Position numbers and translations under genes: made by a program. Below the pieces are notes generated by a model, which saw only the letters and a list, made by a program, of their open reading frames with translations, ran no database searches and was not told the origin of the DNA. Shown here piece by piece: positions 19,837 through 30,028 of a stretch of 64,000 bases of DNA; the stretch's first letter is position 1, and the number at the start of each line of letters is the position of its first letter. Source of the stretch: Histomonas meleagridis (taxonomy: Eukaryota; Parabasalia; Tritrichomonadida; Dientamoebidae); contig WSYJ01000146.1 in assembly GCA_020186115.1 (NCBI GenBank), forward strand, positions 248,001 to 312,000. The letters run 5' to 3'.

Positions 19837-22800
19837 TTATTCATTAACATCATTTTGATTTGTATTCTCAAACAATGTTTTCGGGCACTGCAAAATCATT
19901 GGGTTTTGGCAAAACTTTGATGATTTTCTAATTTTACGTATTTCTTTACCATTCATCAAAAATGGTCTTTTTACGTCTTTCATTTTGTAGTCAATAATAT
20001 GTGAAATGGACAAAATCTGTGCAATGACAAACACAGGCAACGCTTCTTTGGAGATTAATGTTTCCTTAATTTGATTTATGGAATTATCAAAATTCTTATG
20101 TATCAAAACTTTGACTAAGAATAGCCCATTCGAATGAGGCTGGATGATAATGTTCAGTAAACTTTTTTGATAAAATGTCAAAATAAATTCATTTTCATTA
20201 AATCCTTCATTCCATACAATTTGTGCTTTGCCTTCCATAATTTCGTTCTTAAAGATGATTTCATGACTGTAATCGCTATAAATGATATCATTACTTTCAT
20301 TTGTGATATATCCTAATCCGCATTTAAAATCTTCAAAATGTGGATATACTCCTCGTTTTGATATAAGAGATACTATTATTTTGTGTTTAAATTCTGTTAT
20401 TTCATCAATTGTTAAATCATTTTCCCAAGAAGGAAATAGTCTTTCAGTACTAATATTTTCAAAGAAACTCATTGATCTTAAAAATGAAACAGATGAATGT
20501 CCTACATAAGAAGGAGGTAATTTTTGAGCAGAAGGAATTTCAAATTTGTTATTTGACTGTGACACTTTTGGATAAAGTTCATTATTTGGTTTGTATAACT
20601 TATCGTCAACTCCGAAACTTTTTAACTGGTTATCATATAAATCATTGAAATAATTTGTCAGTTTTGATTCAAAAGTTTTTTGTTTTTCATATTCGATTGG
20701 ATTTGGTAATTTTTCATCAATATTTGCATTTTCCGAAAGCTTTCTTTGAATTGGATTTTCTGCAATATTCTTAAAATTCCAAATATATTTACCTGTTGGC
20801 TTTTCTATGTATAATTGTTTTTCTGACACTTTATAAATATAATCGTAGGTCCCCCCGAAAACCGCACTTGCCTTTGAATTCAAATTCAATGGATTTGAAT
20901 TCGGTATAATGAACTTCAAAAAGTTTGCCGAAAAGTACATCAAAATGTATAAAATTTGTTGAGAAGTTTCTTTTGTAAAAACGCAATTTTCTTGTTCAAG
21001 GTTCCAATTTAATGTACTATTTTCGAATTTATTGAAGAATTCTGATACGTCTATTATTGATGCCGAATAAATGATTAAATCCGCAATGATTTTAATCAAT
21101 GAAATTATATATTCTTCATTATTATTATTGATATCAGCAGTACAAACTTCTAAAGTATTTAGAAAAGCATTTAATAACTTCTTAATTGAACCATTTTGAG
21201 TATTTTCCAAATCGGAAAGTATTAAAATGATTGGATAAAATATGTATAAATCGATGATATTTCTTTTATCTAATAATGCAATAATGTTTTGTATTAATCC
21301 ATTGATTAAAAGTTCTCGATGAAAAATTGATTCTTCGATTAATATTGTTATTAATATTTGGAATTGGAAATCGTATTCGATTTTATCGATAGATTTCATC
21401 AAATTTTGTTTTATTATTTTTTTTGATATATTTTCACCAAAATTATTATCATTTGATATTTCATTTATAGAGTTTAATGCGATGATAATTGAAGCGTTTT
21501 CTTTTTCACTTAATTGTGTAATTTCATTTCCGATTTTTGTTGAGTTATTAGTGAAATTATTTGATATTGTATATAATAATAATTGTGAGCCATGAAATCC
21601 TAAAATTATTGATTTACTAGCAAATGCTAAAGCGCAAAGTCGAATATTTTCTGTTTTATTACTTGTTATCCAATAATTTAATGTTAAATACCAATCAGTT
21701 AATATTTCATCATTTAATAAAGGGATTGAAGTTACTTTACATATAATATTACCAAGTAAATTTAATGAATGTAATATAATTTTCGTGTTATTCGTTGTCT
21801 TAATTAAACATTCACGTAACCAATTCATGAATTCCTTTAATAGGAATGAATAATCATATTGAAAAGTAAATGGAAATACTTCTGTTAGTTTTTGTAATGT
21901 ATAAATAAATGATGAATTAACTAAATATATTTTAAATTGTAAGTCATCATTATCATTAATATCAAAACAATTAAACGCTTTAAACATCGAATTAATGTTA
22001 TTTAATGCTTTTGTATAATCCCAATTCTTAATCTCTAAATTCGGTAATCGAATTTGTTTTATTGCGGAATTAACAAAGTTTTCTTTAGGAGTTAATTGTT
22101 CTTCATTTTCTTTATAAAACATTTTAACATCGCCATTAATCCAACTCGAAAATTCATTTTCCCATATGCCATGATTTAATATCCAGTTTTTATATGAAAA
22201 CGTTGCAGTGTTTGAATCAGATAATTTGTTTAAATCAAACTTTAATAAAATAGGTGATAAGATAATGGAATAATATGATGATAAATATCCATATAATGAT
22301 AATGTTAATAACCTTTGTTGTGAACCTGAATCAACTAAAATTTTCCATAAGTCTAAACTTTGGATTTCATTGTTAATAAATAATGAAAATAATAAAGTAT
22401 AAATATGGAATATACAATGTATCAAATTTTTGGACTTGTTGGATAAAATGTATTTAAATGTTGTTATTAATGTACATAATTCTTTTCGTAGTGGTTCAGT
22501 AAACTTTAGATATAAATCTTTGAAGTACTTATTAAATAAATTAGATAATAATGTAATTTGTTCTTCGTTTTGGATACTAAATATATAATCAAATAAATGA
22601 AGAATTATTGTCATGAGTTTTAATAATAAATGATATTGTTTATCAAATAATAAAGTGATTAAATATTTGTCTTGGATATATCGTTCTGTAATGTTTATTA
22701 TAATATTATACATGCTTTCTTTCTCATTTAAATATTTGTTACAAGTCTCTTCTAATATATATATTAAAAATATTGGAGTATGCTCACAATTGAATACTTG

Positions 22801-23568
22801 ATGAATAAGTTGATCGTCTTTTTGTAAAATATTCAAAATGAAATTCAATATCATAGAATTCACTTTTTGTGGACACTGACCTAAAAGACAAGATTTGACA
22901 TTGGGCAAATTCAATTGTTTTGAAATGTTCGAATAGAAAACACTTAAAACGAGTTTTTGGATGATTTTCCACCAGATAACAAATGATGAGGAAACTTTAA
23001 TGTCAAGAGCATGTTGGAGGATTGTTTCTATAGTTTTATAACACCAACTACTAGATGTGGTTGTTGTATCATTGGATAAAATAATTCGAAATTTGTCATC
23101 AAAAGCTGGTGTCACAAACCCTGAAGACCCAACTTCTGATTTAAGAAGAGAATAATCAATGAGACAGTAATAAAATTCATCTGAATATGACTCATAATTT
23201 TCTCCTAAAGAATCAACTAACGTAAAAAATAAGTAAAGAGTTTTTAGTCGGACTTCTGGGTTGTTGCGCGGATGAAGAAGTGATTTAAAACAAATTGTAA
23301 TATCATTTTTAATATCAAGTGAATAATCTTCAAATTTAGAATTAGATAAAATTATAATTGCCTGATCTAAAACCGAAGTTAACGTTTTGAGTGGTGATGA
23401 TTGGAAAAGTTTTGATTTGATTGGCTTTCGATACAATTCAAGAAAATCTGCAAATTGATGAAAGAATTCTTTGAGATTTGAATTAACATAATTTTGAATT
23501 GAACTTTGATTTGATGTTAGTTGTGTACATAGAAGATAAAATGGATGAGAATTCGGGGTGTTTGCCAT
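19837..23568 (-). CDS. RalGAP/tuberin-like protein with C-terminal Rap-GAP-type domain
   Basis: 1,243 aa. Residues 1-~900 are alpha-solenoid-like helices (for example WLRECLIKTTNNTKIILHSL), as in the RalGAP and tuberin subunits. The C-terminal ~200 residues have the Rap-GAP fold signature: FLRSMSFFENIS, a GLGYI strand, YSHEIIFKNEI, then AQIVWNEGFNENEFILTF and LLNIIIQPHSNGLFLVKVLI. The family normally has an HIGND-type catalytic asparagine loop before the (I/V)VWNE segment; here that place reads MEGKAQ, so the Asn thumb is not visible. That pattern is like the non-catalytic RalGAP beta subunit. It probably works as a partner of a catalytic subunit acting on Ral/Rheb-type GTPases. AAAAAGTGGCAA lies about 20 bp upstream of the ATG. 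Confidence 0.72.
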   Translation of the reverse strand: MANTPNSHPFYLLCTQLTSNQSSIQNYVNSNLKEFFHQFADFLELYRKPIKSKLFQSSPLKTLTSVLDQAIIILSNSKFEDYSLDIKNDITICFKSLLHPRNNPEVRLKTLYLFFTLVDSLGENYESYSDEFYYCLIDYSLLKSEVGSSGFVTPAFDDKFRIILSNDTTTTSSSWCYKTIETILQHALDIKVSSSFVIWWKIIQKLVLSVFYSNISKQLNLPNVKSCLLGQCPQKVNSMILNFILNILQKDDQLIHQVFNCEHTPIFLIYILEETCNKYLNEKESMYNIIINITERYIQDKYLITLLFDKQYHLLLKLMTIILHLFDYIFSIQNEEQITLLSNLFNKYFKDLYLKFTEPLRKELCTLITTFKYILSNKSKNLIHCIFHIYTLLFSLFINNEIQSLDLWKILVDSGSQQRLLTLSLYGYLSSYYSIILSPILLKFDLNKLSDSNTATFSYKNWILNHGIWENEFSSWINGDVKMFYKENEEQLTPKENFVNSAIKQIRLPNLEIKNWDYTKALNNINSMFKAFNCFDINDNDDLQFKIYLVNSSFIYTLQKLTEVFPFTFQYDYSFLLKEFMNWLRECLIKTTNNTKIILHSLNLLGNIICKVTSIPLLNDEILTDWYLTLNYWITSNKTENIRLCALAFASKSIILGFHGSQLLLYTISNNFTNNSTKIGNEITQLSEKENASIIIALNSINEISNDNNFGENISKKIIKQNLMKSIDKIEYDFQFQILITILIEESIFHRELLINGLIQNIIALLDKRNIIDLYIFYPIILILSDLENTQNGSIKKLLNAFLNTLEVCTADINNNNEEYIISLIKIIADLIIYSASIIDVSEFFNKFENSTLNWNLEQENCVFTKETSQQILYILMYFSANFLKFIIPNSNPLNLNSKASAVFGGTYDYIYKVSEKQLYIEKPTGKYIWNFKNIAENPIQRKLSENANIDEKLPNPIEYEKQKTFESKLTNYFNDLYDNQLKSFGVDDKLYKPNNELYPKVSQSNNKFEIPSAQKLPPSYVGHSSVSFLRSMSFFENISTERLFPSWENDLTIDEITEFKHKIIVSLISKRGVYPHFEDFKCGLGYITNESNDIIYSDYSHEIIFKNEIMEGKAQIVWNEGFNENEFILTFYQKSLLNIIIQPHSNGLFLVKVLIHKNFDNSINQIKETLISKEALPVFVIAQILSISHIIDYKMKDVKRPFLMNGKEIRKIRKSSKFCQNPMILQCPKTLFENTNQNDVNE

Positions 23569-23953
23569 GGTGAAAAATTGCCACTTTTTGGCTTGCTATA
23601 GAATATTTCTCCGAAGAAGAAACAAAAATTCTTGAAGCCCGAGAAAGTTTTTGCATGTACCAAGCATTTTGCAAGCTATGCAGAAACACAAGTTAGTCGC
23701 GATGCAAGTAAAGTTAATATATCACATCGAAAATTCCTTTTATATTTTTTTACTATCATTTCAAAAAGTATGTGAATGTAGGATCCTTTATGGCTAAAAC
23801 TGAATGGTTCAAATTGAGTGTTTAGTCGAAGACAAAAGGTTTGTGAAGGTTGCGAAGATCCACAGTACTTGCTATACGTAGTTTTATGTCTTAACATTGA
23901 ACTTAATATAGAAGACATTGATTCATCATCCAGACGAATATTACGTAATATTA

Positions 23954-24177
23954 CAATGAAATTCAAGTTAGGACTATCTTAGAAGATAAAATTTATCGCT
24001 TTAATTGAACTTGGAGCTTGGCCATTAGGAACAGGACAAACACGAATTCCATATAGGCAATCACGCGAATGCATAGTTACTGTTAAAGATGAATTAGGTG
24101 AACAACTTGGTTTATTGTGTGAAACATGCGCAAAATGTGAACCTGATGACGAAGAAGCTATGAAATTTTTGGAATAA
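23954..24177 (+). pseudogene. Small broken ORF with CxxC motif
   Basis: ATG 23954 reads MKFKLGLS then TAG, and the same frame continues for 64 codons: KIKFIALIELGAWPLGTGQT, then a segment with RECIVTVKDELGEQLGLL and CETCAKCEPDDEEAMKFLE, ending TAA. Composition and the CETCAKC cluster look like real coding sequence, but the in-frame stop after 8 codons suggests a relic. A very short intron spanning the TAG is an alternative. Family not recognised. Confidence 0.35.
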
Positions 24178-24831
24178 TATTGTCATTAATGTTGTGGGTG
24201 ATTGATTAATAAAAGGCACTGCGACAATTAATCTACAAGGAAACCAAAAGGAACTTATTAAAGGCGTTATAAACTTGAATAAAAAATTTATAATTGATGT
24301 AATCTATCAAAACCTTTAATATTCCAAAATGTGCTGATGAATCATGATTCTCGTGCTATAATTTATAAGTTTTCGCCTGGAATGCTCGGCGTAAAAGCTT
24401 TCGATAAAATAATATTCGGTGTGTTTGAAATTTGTACTTTGATATGTTTGCACTCAATTTATATTTAATTTCTCCGAAAATAAATGCATTTATCCAAAAT
24501 GAATTTCGTTTTTTAAATCCATTTCTTTTTAGCTTTATCATTAATGTTTCATTTTTTTCATGTGTTGTATGTATAGATGTCTAAAATCAGTTAAAATGCT
24601 AAAGATGATATTTCTATTTTAGTTATTAAAATGAAGATTTTCATATTGTTAATATACTTAAACTTTTTGAGTCCACATTAAAGAATTATATAAAGGAGGT
24701 GTAGCATCATGTTTTCTTTTTCTTTTTTATTCCATCATTTTGTGCAAACTACACAACTTTTTGTATGCATAAATTTGGCCAAACGGTCTATTTAACGGTT
24801 GACGTTACAGAGATTTCGTTTTCATCACTAA
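24178..24831. promoter_or_regulatory. Upstream region of adaptor gene with paired AACGGT sites
   Basis: About 650 bp without a supported gene. Close to the adaptor ATG there are two direct MYB-like words, AACGGTC at 24782-24788 and AACGGTT at 24794-24800, followed by GACGTTACAG and TTCATCACTAAATG at the start. The rest is AT-rich and featureless to my eye. Confidence 0.4.
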
Positions 24832-27800
24832 ATGTCATGGGCGAATTCGCCTAATAATGGAAATCAATTTCAAAACTACACAAATTCAGGAAATGCACGA
24901 AATCTATTTGGTCAACCTAATCCACAAAATTTTGTAAATTATCAGCCAACAATTCCTCAAGCTCCTCAACAAAATTACACATTTCATTTTGACATGGATT
25001 CTAGCAATACTCAAGAACAACAATTTCAACAAGAAAAAAAAATTGATATGCCAGAAAAAGATATATTTGAACTTTATGATCCATTTAATCCAAGTCCAAG
25101 GAAAACACCACAAATTACGAAGTATGTACAACCTGTGCAAGTGACACCTACCAAACCTAAAAATGATTTTCATCCGCAAAAACAAGATATTAAAAAAATA
25201 CGAGATGTTTTCGGATCTATTGATCACTCAAACACTAGTATGCAAAGCACTGATTTTAGTTCAGGACATCAATTTAATAATTCTAATCAATCATATAATT
25301 CCGCACCAAATTTCCCTATACTTGACTTAACTACAAGTGGAACTACATCGCAGGATAGCTTCAACTTACCATTTTCATCAGATAATTCACCAAATCAATC
25401 ATTTGACGGAAATAATTTTTCATCTCCAATTACGCCATTTTATAATCCAATAGCAGATTCGCCACTAAAAAGTTCGGCAAATCAGAATAACAATGACTTT
25501 GTTTTCATTGGGAATACCCAAAGCACAAGAACAAATGAAAATGATTTCAATTTCACAAACACTCAAAATAATTCTTTTAATAGTGCGCAAAATAATGCAA
25601 ACGATTATAATTCGTTTGGAAAAGAAAATAATAAAACAAATGCAAATGACTATAATACATTTGGTAATGATAATGCGACGAAGAAGGAAAATGAATATAA
25701 TCCATTTGGTAATGCTCAAAATAAAGAAAATGGTCATAATCAGTTTGACAATGAGAAGAATAAAACAAATGAAAATAATTATAACCCATTTACTAATAAC
25801 CAAAATAATACAAAGAAAGAAGACGAATATAATCCATTTGGTAATGCACAAAACAAAGAAAGTAATTATAATCCGTTTGCTATTCCACAAAGCAACACGG
25901 CAAAGAAAGAAGACGAATATAATCCGTTTGGTAATAACCAAAATAATGCAAACAAAGAAAACGAATATAATCCGTTTGGTAATGCACAAAACAAAGAAAG
26001 TAATTATAATCCATTTGATAATGAAAGCAATAAAACAAAAGAAAGTAATTATAATCCGTTTGCTAATACACAAAATAAGATGACAAAGAAGGAAAACGAC
26101 TTTAATCCATTTGGCGCACAAACGCCCGCAAAATCGGCAAATCAAAAGGAAGAGCGCAAGCCAAAGAATAAGTCAATTAATTCCATTGACGAAATTCGGA
26201 GTTTGTTTGGATCTCTTCACGATGAAACCGCAGATAATGCATCACAACAAAATGTTATTGAAGATAATACACAGCAAAACAATAACAACAATAACCAAAT
26301 CTTTAATCCTTTTGGAAATAACAATGATTTTATAAATTTGGGAAATAATAATAATGATAGTTCAATTGGTACACATGTTAAAAATGAAATCGAAGAACTT
26401 CATAAAAGAAAACCAATGATGGAAACGATAAATGCGTCTGATGGAATAACAGCTTACGAAAACACAAATAATCCATTTGATTTAATGGAATATCGAAATG
26501 AAACTCATAATGAAAATGAAAATCAATTCTTTGTTATGTTTGGAAATGAAAATAATAATAATCAAACATTTAATAATGAAGAAAAGAAAAATGATGATAA
26601 AAATAATCAAATTTTTGATATGTTTAATACAGAAAACAATTCATCAAATACAAATACAAACAGTTTCACTTTATTCGGTGACGAAAAAGTTGAAAGTAAA
26701 CAAAATGAACAAATTTTTGATTCGTTTTCGAATGGATTAAACAAAGCAAATGAAAATAATATAAAAGAAAACAATAAACAAAGTTTTGATCCATTTAACA
26801 CACAAAACACATCAACGCCAACAAAGATAAACAGTTCTGATTTATTCGGCAATACAAAAGATGCCAACAAAGAAGTTTTCGATCCATTCAGCAAAGAAAA
26901 CAAAACAACAAATTCAAGTCAAACAAAGACAAAAAGTTTTGGCTTATTCGATGATGATAAATCAGAAGATGATTCACATAATGAAAAAGAAAGTTTTGAT
27001 CCATTTGGCACTCATAACAATACAATAAATTCGACTCCGACAAAGACAAATAGTTCTGATTTATTCGGTGATACAAAAGATGCCAACAAAGAAGTTTTCG
27101 ATCCATTCAGCAAAGAAAACAATGCAACGAATTCAACGCCAACGAAGACAAAAAGTTTTGGATTATTTAATGACGACAATTCAGATGATGAAGAACATAA
27201 CACAAAGAAAAGTTCTGATCCATTTAGCACACAAAACACATCAACAAAGATAAACAGTTCTGATTTATTCGTTGGTACAAAAGATGCCAACAAAGAAGTT
27301 TTTGATCCATTTAGCAAAGAAAACAAAACAACAAATTCAACACCAACAAAGACAAAAAGTTTTGGCTTATTCGATGATGACAAACACGAAAGTCGCGCAA
27401 TCAAGCCAAAGCGTTCCGGCTTATTTGCTGATGACAGCTCAGATGATGACTCAAATGATGCAAAAGGAAGCAACAATAAAGTTTTTGATGCATTTGGCAC
27501 AACGAAGTCGCCACCAGCAAAGACAAAGAGTTCTGATGATGACAAATCGCAGAATTTGAGTAGCACCGAAACCACAGCACAGCATCAACCAAAACGTTCT
27601 GGATTATTCGATGATGAAGAACATAACAAACAAAGTTTCGATCCGTTTGGCACACAAAACACTTCAACAAAGATAAATAGTTCTGATTTATTCGGCAACA
27701 CAAAAGATGCCAACAAAGAAGTTTTCGATCCATTCAGCAAAGAAAACAAAACAACAAATTCAAGTCAAACAAAGACAAAAAGTTTTGGATTATTTAACGA

Positions 27801-28647
27801 TGACAAATCAGAAGATGACTCGCATAATGAAAAAGAAAGTTTTGATCCATTTGGCACTCATAACAATACAACAAATTCGACTCCGACAAAGACAAATAGT
27901 TCTGATTTATTCGGTGATACAAAAGATGCCAACAAAGAAGTTTTCGATCCATTCAGCAAAGAAAACAAAACAACAAATTCAAGTCAAACAAAGACAAAAA
28001 GTTTTGGATTATTTAATGATGACAAATCAGAAGATGACTTGCATAATGAAAAAGAAAGTTTCGACCCATTCAACACACAAAACAATTCAACAAATTCAAG
28101 TCAAAAAACTTTTGGATTATTCAACGATAATACTTCCCAAGTCACAACAGAAGAAAATAAACAAATTTCTAACACCGATGCCACAGCGCAATCACAAAAT
28201 GCATTCGCCTTATTCGATGACGAAGACAAATCCTCTAACGCAATCAAGCAAAGCTTTGATACATTCAACAAGTCCAAAGGTTTGTTCGACGATTCGCAAT
28301 TTGCAGGCGACGAATCGTTTGATCCGTTTCACACATCGCAAAACAAAACATTTGGTTTATTCGGGGACGATAAATCGGAATCATTTGCTCCTTTTCACAA
28401 CAAAAGTAACAAAAGTTCGCATCTGTTCGATGACGACGCTTCGCCTGCACCGCCCGCAACAGGTTTGTCGGCGGCGCTGAAGTGCTACATACGGAATCAC
28501 GTCGACGGCTTCGACGAGGAGGGGCTTGACGCAGAGATAAAGCCGTACGTCGAAACACCAAAGTTCTCTGATACAGTTGCAGCGAAAGAACTCGCGGAAT
28601 TTGTTCGTAACAAATTTGGGAACGAAACTTCTTTTTTGGATGTGTAA
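24832..28647 (+). CDS. NPF/DPF-repeat endocytic-adaptor-like protein
   Basis: 1,271 aa, almost wholly disordered and N/S/T/K/D-rich. The N-terminal third has about eleven NPF tripeptides in a repeat such as EYNPFGNAQNKESN (NPF is the ligand of EH domains). The C-terminal two thirds have about a dozen DPF tripeptides in VFDPFSKENKTTNS and SFDPFGT units, alternating with SSDLFG and KSFGLFDDD (DPF/DxF are ligands of AP-2-type adaptor ears). A short folded-looking tail follows (ALKCYIRNHVDGFDEEGL, VAAKELAEFVRNKFGNETSF). This is the layout of epsin/Eps15-like clathrin accessory proteins but with no ENTH or EH domain, so it would be a pure linear-motif scaffold. The DPF region contains near-identical DNA repeats (26.8-28.1 kb). 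The last ~200 bp are clearly GC-richer. Confidence 0.75.
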   Translation: MSWANSPNNGNQFQNYTNSGNARNLFGQPNPQNFVNYQPTIPQAPQQNYTFHFDMDSSNTQEQQFQQEKKIDMPEKDIFELYDPFNPSPRKTPQITKYVQPVQVTPTKPKNDFHPQKQDIKKIRDVFGSIDHSNTSMQSTDFSSGHQFNNSNQSYNSAPNFPILDLTTSGTTSQDSFNLPFSSDNSPNQSFDGNNFSSPITPFYNPIADSPLKSSANQNNNDFVFIGNTQSTRTNENDFNFTNTQNNSFNSAQNNANDYNSFGKENNKTNANDYNTFGNDNATKKENEYNPFGNAQNKENGHNQFDNEKNKTNENNYNPFTNNQNNTKKEDEYNPFGNAQNKESNYNPFAIPQSNTAKKEDEYNPFGNNQNNANKENEYNPFGNAQNKESNYNPFDNESNKTKESNYNPFANTQNKMTKKENDFNPFGAQTPAKSANQKEERKPKNKSINSIDEIRSLFGSLHDETADNASQQNVIEDNTQQNNNNNNQIFNPFGNNNDFINLGNNNNDSSIGTHVKNEIEELHKRKPMMETINASDGITAYENTNNPFDLMEYRNETHNENENQFFVMFGNENNNNQTFNNEEKKNDDKNNQIFDMFNTENNSSNTNTNSFTLFGDEKVESKQNEQIFDSFSNGLNKANENNIKENNKQSFDPFNTQNTSTPTKINSSDLFGNTKDANKEVFDPFSKENKTTNSSQTKTKSFGLFDDDKSEDDSHNEKESFDPFGTHNNTINSTPTKTNSSDLFGDTKDANKEVFDPFSKENNATNSTPTKTKSFGLFNDDNSDDEEHNTKKSSDPFSTQNTSTKINSSDLFVGTKDANKEVFDPFSKENKTTNSTPTKTKSFGLFDDDKHESRAIKPKRSGLFADDSSDDDSNDAKGSNNKVFDAFGTTKSPPAKTKSSDDDKSQNLSSTETTAQHQPKRSGLFDDEEHNKQSFDPFGTQNTSTKINSSDLFGNTKDANKEVFDPFSKENKTTNSSQTKTKSFGLFNDDKSEDDSHNEKESFDPFGTHNNTTNSTPTKTNSSDLFGDTKDANKEVFDPFSKENKTTNSSQTKTKSFGLFNDDKSEDDLHNEKESFDPFNTQNNSTNSSQKTFGLFNDNTSQVTTEENKQISNTDATAQSQNAFALFDDEDKSSNAIKQSFDTFNKSKGLFDDSQFAGDESFDPFHTSQNKTFGLFGDDKSESFAPFHNKSNKSSHLFDDDASPAPPATGLSAALKCYIRNHVDGFDEEGLDAEIKPYVETPKFSDTVAAKELAEFVRNKFGNETSFLDV
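26790..28110 (+). repeat. Tandem coding repeats in the adaptor gene
   Basis: Blocks of roughly 60-80 codons encoding SDLFG-TKDANKEVFDPFSKENK-TTNS-TKTKSFGLF-DDDKSEDD recur about five times with few changes. Repeat numbers could differ between strains by unequal recombination. Confidence 0.7.
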
Positions 28648-29236
28648 AATAGTAAATAATTATCGAAAAATGCATTTGTTCTATTTCTTTATTTACTTTT
28701 GCCAAGGCAAAGAAATGCGATTTGGCCTTCTGCAGTGAATCCATTACTTTAATCTGTGTGACATCATAACTATATTAATGTTATAAATATTTTTATTTTA
28801 AAATAATAATAGAAAATTTTTTTAAACATATTAAAATATTAAGTATGAAATGTATTTAGTAAGGTTTATTTTTAATCAAGAAGGAAATAATTACAATGAT
28901 AAAGATATATCTTATTTCAATGATTTAAAATTGTTGATCAGTCCCAAGCAAAACAAAAATTTAATATGATATTATATTATTTAATTTTGCTTAACGAAGT
29001 CTTATAAGATGATCGTTTCATTAAGCCTTCCTTAATAAAAACTTAATAAAATGTTCTTTGACATAAATTTTAGTATGATTTGGTAATTTTATTATTTTCT
29101 CCATTGAGTTAAATATTAAGTCTTTTATGTATAGTTTATCTTTTTCATTCTAATATGTTCAATTTCTAATTTCAAAAATAAAATAATAATAAAAACACTA
29201 AATCAAAGCCAGATTATTTACTAATTTCTAGTAAAA
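28648..29236. other. Convergent intergenic region
   Basis: About 590 bp between the adaptor and thymosin genes, very AT-rich. A stretch near 28879 reads NQEGNNYNDKDIS and vaguely resembles an ankyrin module end, but it is too short to call. Confidence 0.35.
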
Positions 29237-30028
29237 TTATTGGCTTTGTTGGAGTTTCCTTTGTTCTGCAATCTCTTGAGCAGTCGGAAGTCTTGGCTTT
29301 TTCGTTTCCACCTTTTTCAGCTCTACTTTCTCTTCCTTAATTAGTTCATGGAAAGTTCGATTCTTACTATCTCTTGGAAGGTCTTCAGGCAATCTTTGAG
29401 TTCCTTCCTTTTCAGCTATTTCTTTTTGTTCAGCGATTATCTCAGCTGAAGGTAAAGTTGGTTTCTTTTGATCAACTTTCTTTAGTTCGACCTTCTCTTC
29501 TTTTATTAGTTCATGGAAAGTTCGGTTCATTTTGTCACGTGGTAAATCCTCTGGTAATCTTTGGATGCCTTCTTTTTCAGCTATTTCCTTTTGTTCTGCG
29601 AGTACTTTTGCTGAAGGAAGAATTGGCTTCTTTTGATCAACTTTCTTGAGTTCGACTTTTTCTTCTTTTATTAGTTCATGGAAAGTTCGGTTCATTTTAT
29701 CATGTGGTAAATCCTCTGGTAACCTTTGGATGCCTTCTTTTTCAGCTAACTCTTTTTGTTCAGCTATTTCTGCGGCAGTCGGAATTCGAGGTATCTTTTG
29801 ATTAACTTTCTTTAGTTCGACTTTCTCTTCTTTTATTAGTTCATGAAATGTTCGGTTCATTTTATCATGTGGTAAATCCTCTGGTAATCTTTGAATGCCT
29901 TCTTTTTCAGCTATTTCTTTTTGTTCAGCTATTTCAGATGCAGTTGGAAACCGAGGTTTCTTTGTGTCTGTTTTCTTGAGATGAACACCGTTTTCAATTA
30001 AGATCAAAGTCTCCTTTTTGCAAGTCAT
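29237..30028 (-). CDS. Five-module beta-thymosin/WH2-type actin-binding protein
   Basis: 263 aa made of five ~51-residue units. Each has a helix and linker as in beta-thymosin: LIKEEKVELKKVDQKKP followed by (F/L/I)P(T/S)A..IAEQKEIAEKEG. The LKKT-like core (LKKTDTKKP in the first unit, LKKV in the others) and the C-terminal EIAEQKE helix correspond to the thymosin-beta LKKTET and TIEQEKQ elements. Between modules lies a constant spacer IQRLPEDLPHDKMNRTFHE. Multi-repeat thymosins (ciboulot, tetrathymosin) bind several actin monomers and regulate filament assembly. The first module starts directly after MTCKKETLILIENGVH. Highly similar DNA repeats indicate duplication. Residues around the LKK core fit actin binding, but activity is inferred. 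Confidence 0.78.
   Translation of the reverse strand: MTCKKETLILIENGVHLKKTDTKKPRFPTASEIAEQKEIAEKEGIQRLPEDLPHDKMNRTFHELIKEEKVELKKVNQKIPRIPTAAEIAEQKELAEKEGIQRLPEDLPHDKMNRTFHELIKEEKVELKKVDQKKPILPSAKVLAEQKEIAEKEGIQRLPEDLPRDKMNRTFHELIKEEKVELKKVDQKKPTLPSAEIIAEQKEIAEKEGTQRLPEDLPRDSKNRTFHELIKEEKVELKKVETKKPRLPTAQEIAEQRKLQQSQ

Noticed and set aside
25465-26145. Minus-strand hydrophobic ORF opposite the adaptor gene (226 aa)
   Set aside because: It is a shadow of the repetitive plus-strand frame; its apparent repeats come from the NPF repeats.
27012-27575. Minus-strand Ser/Phe/Leu-rich ORF
   Set aside because: Antisense shadow of the DPF repeats in the adaptor gene.
28860-28920. Possible ankyrin relic (NQEGNNYNDKDIS)
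   Set aside because: Too short, and no spacer core or TALI-type motif nearby.
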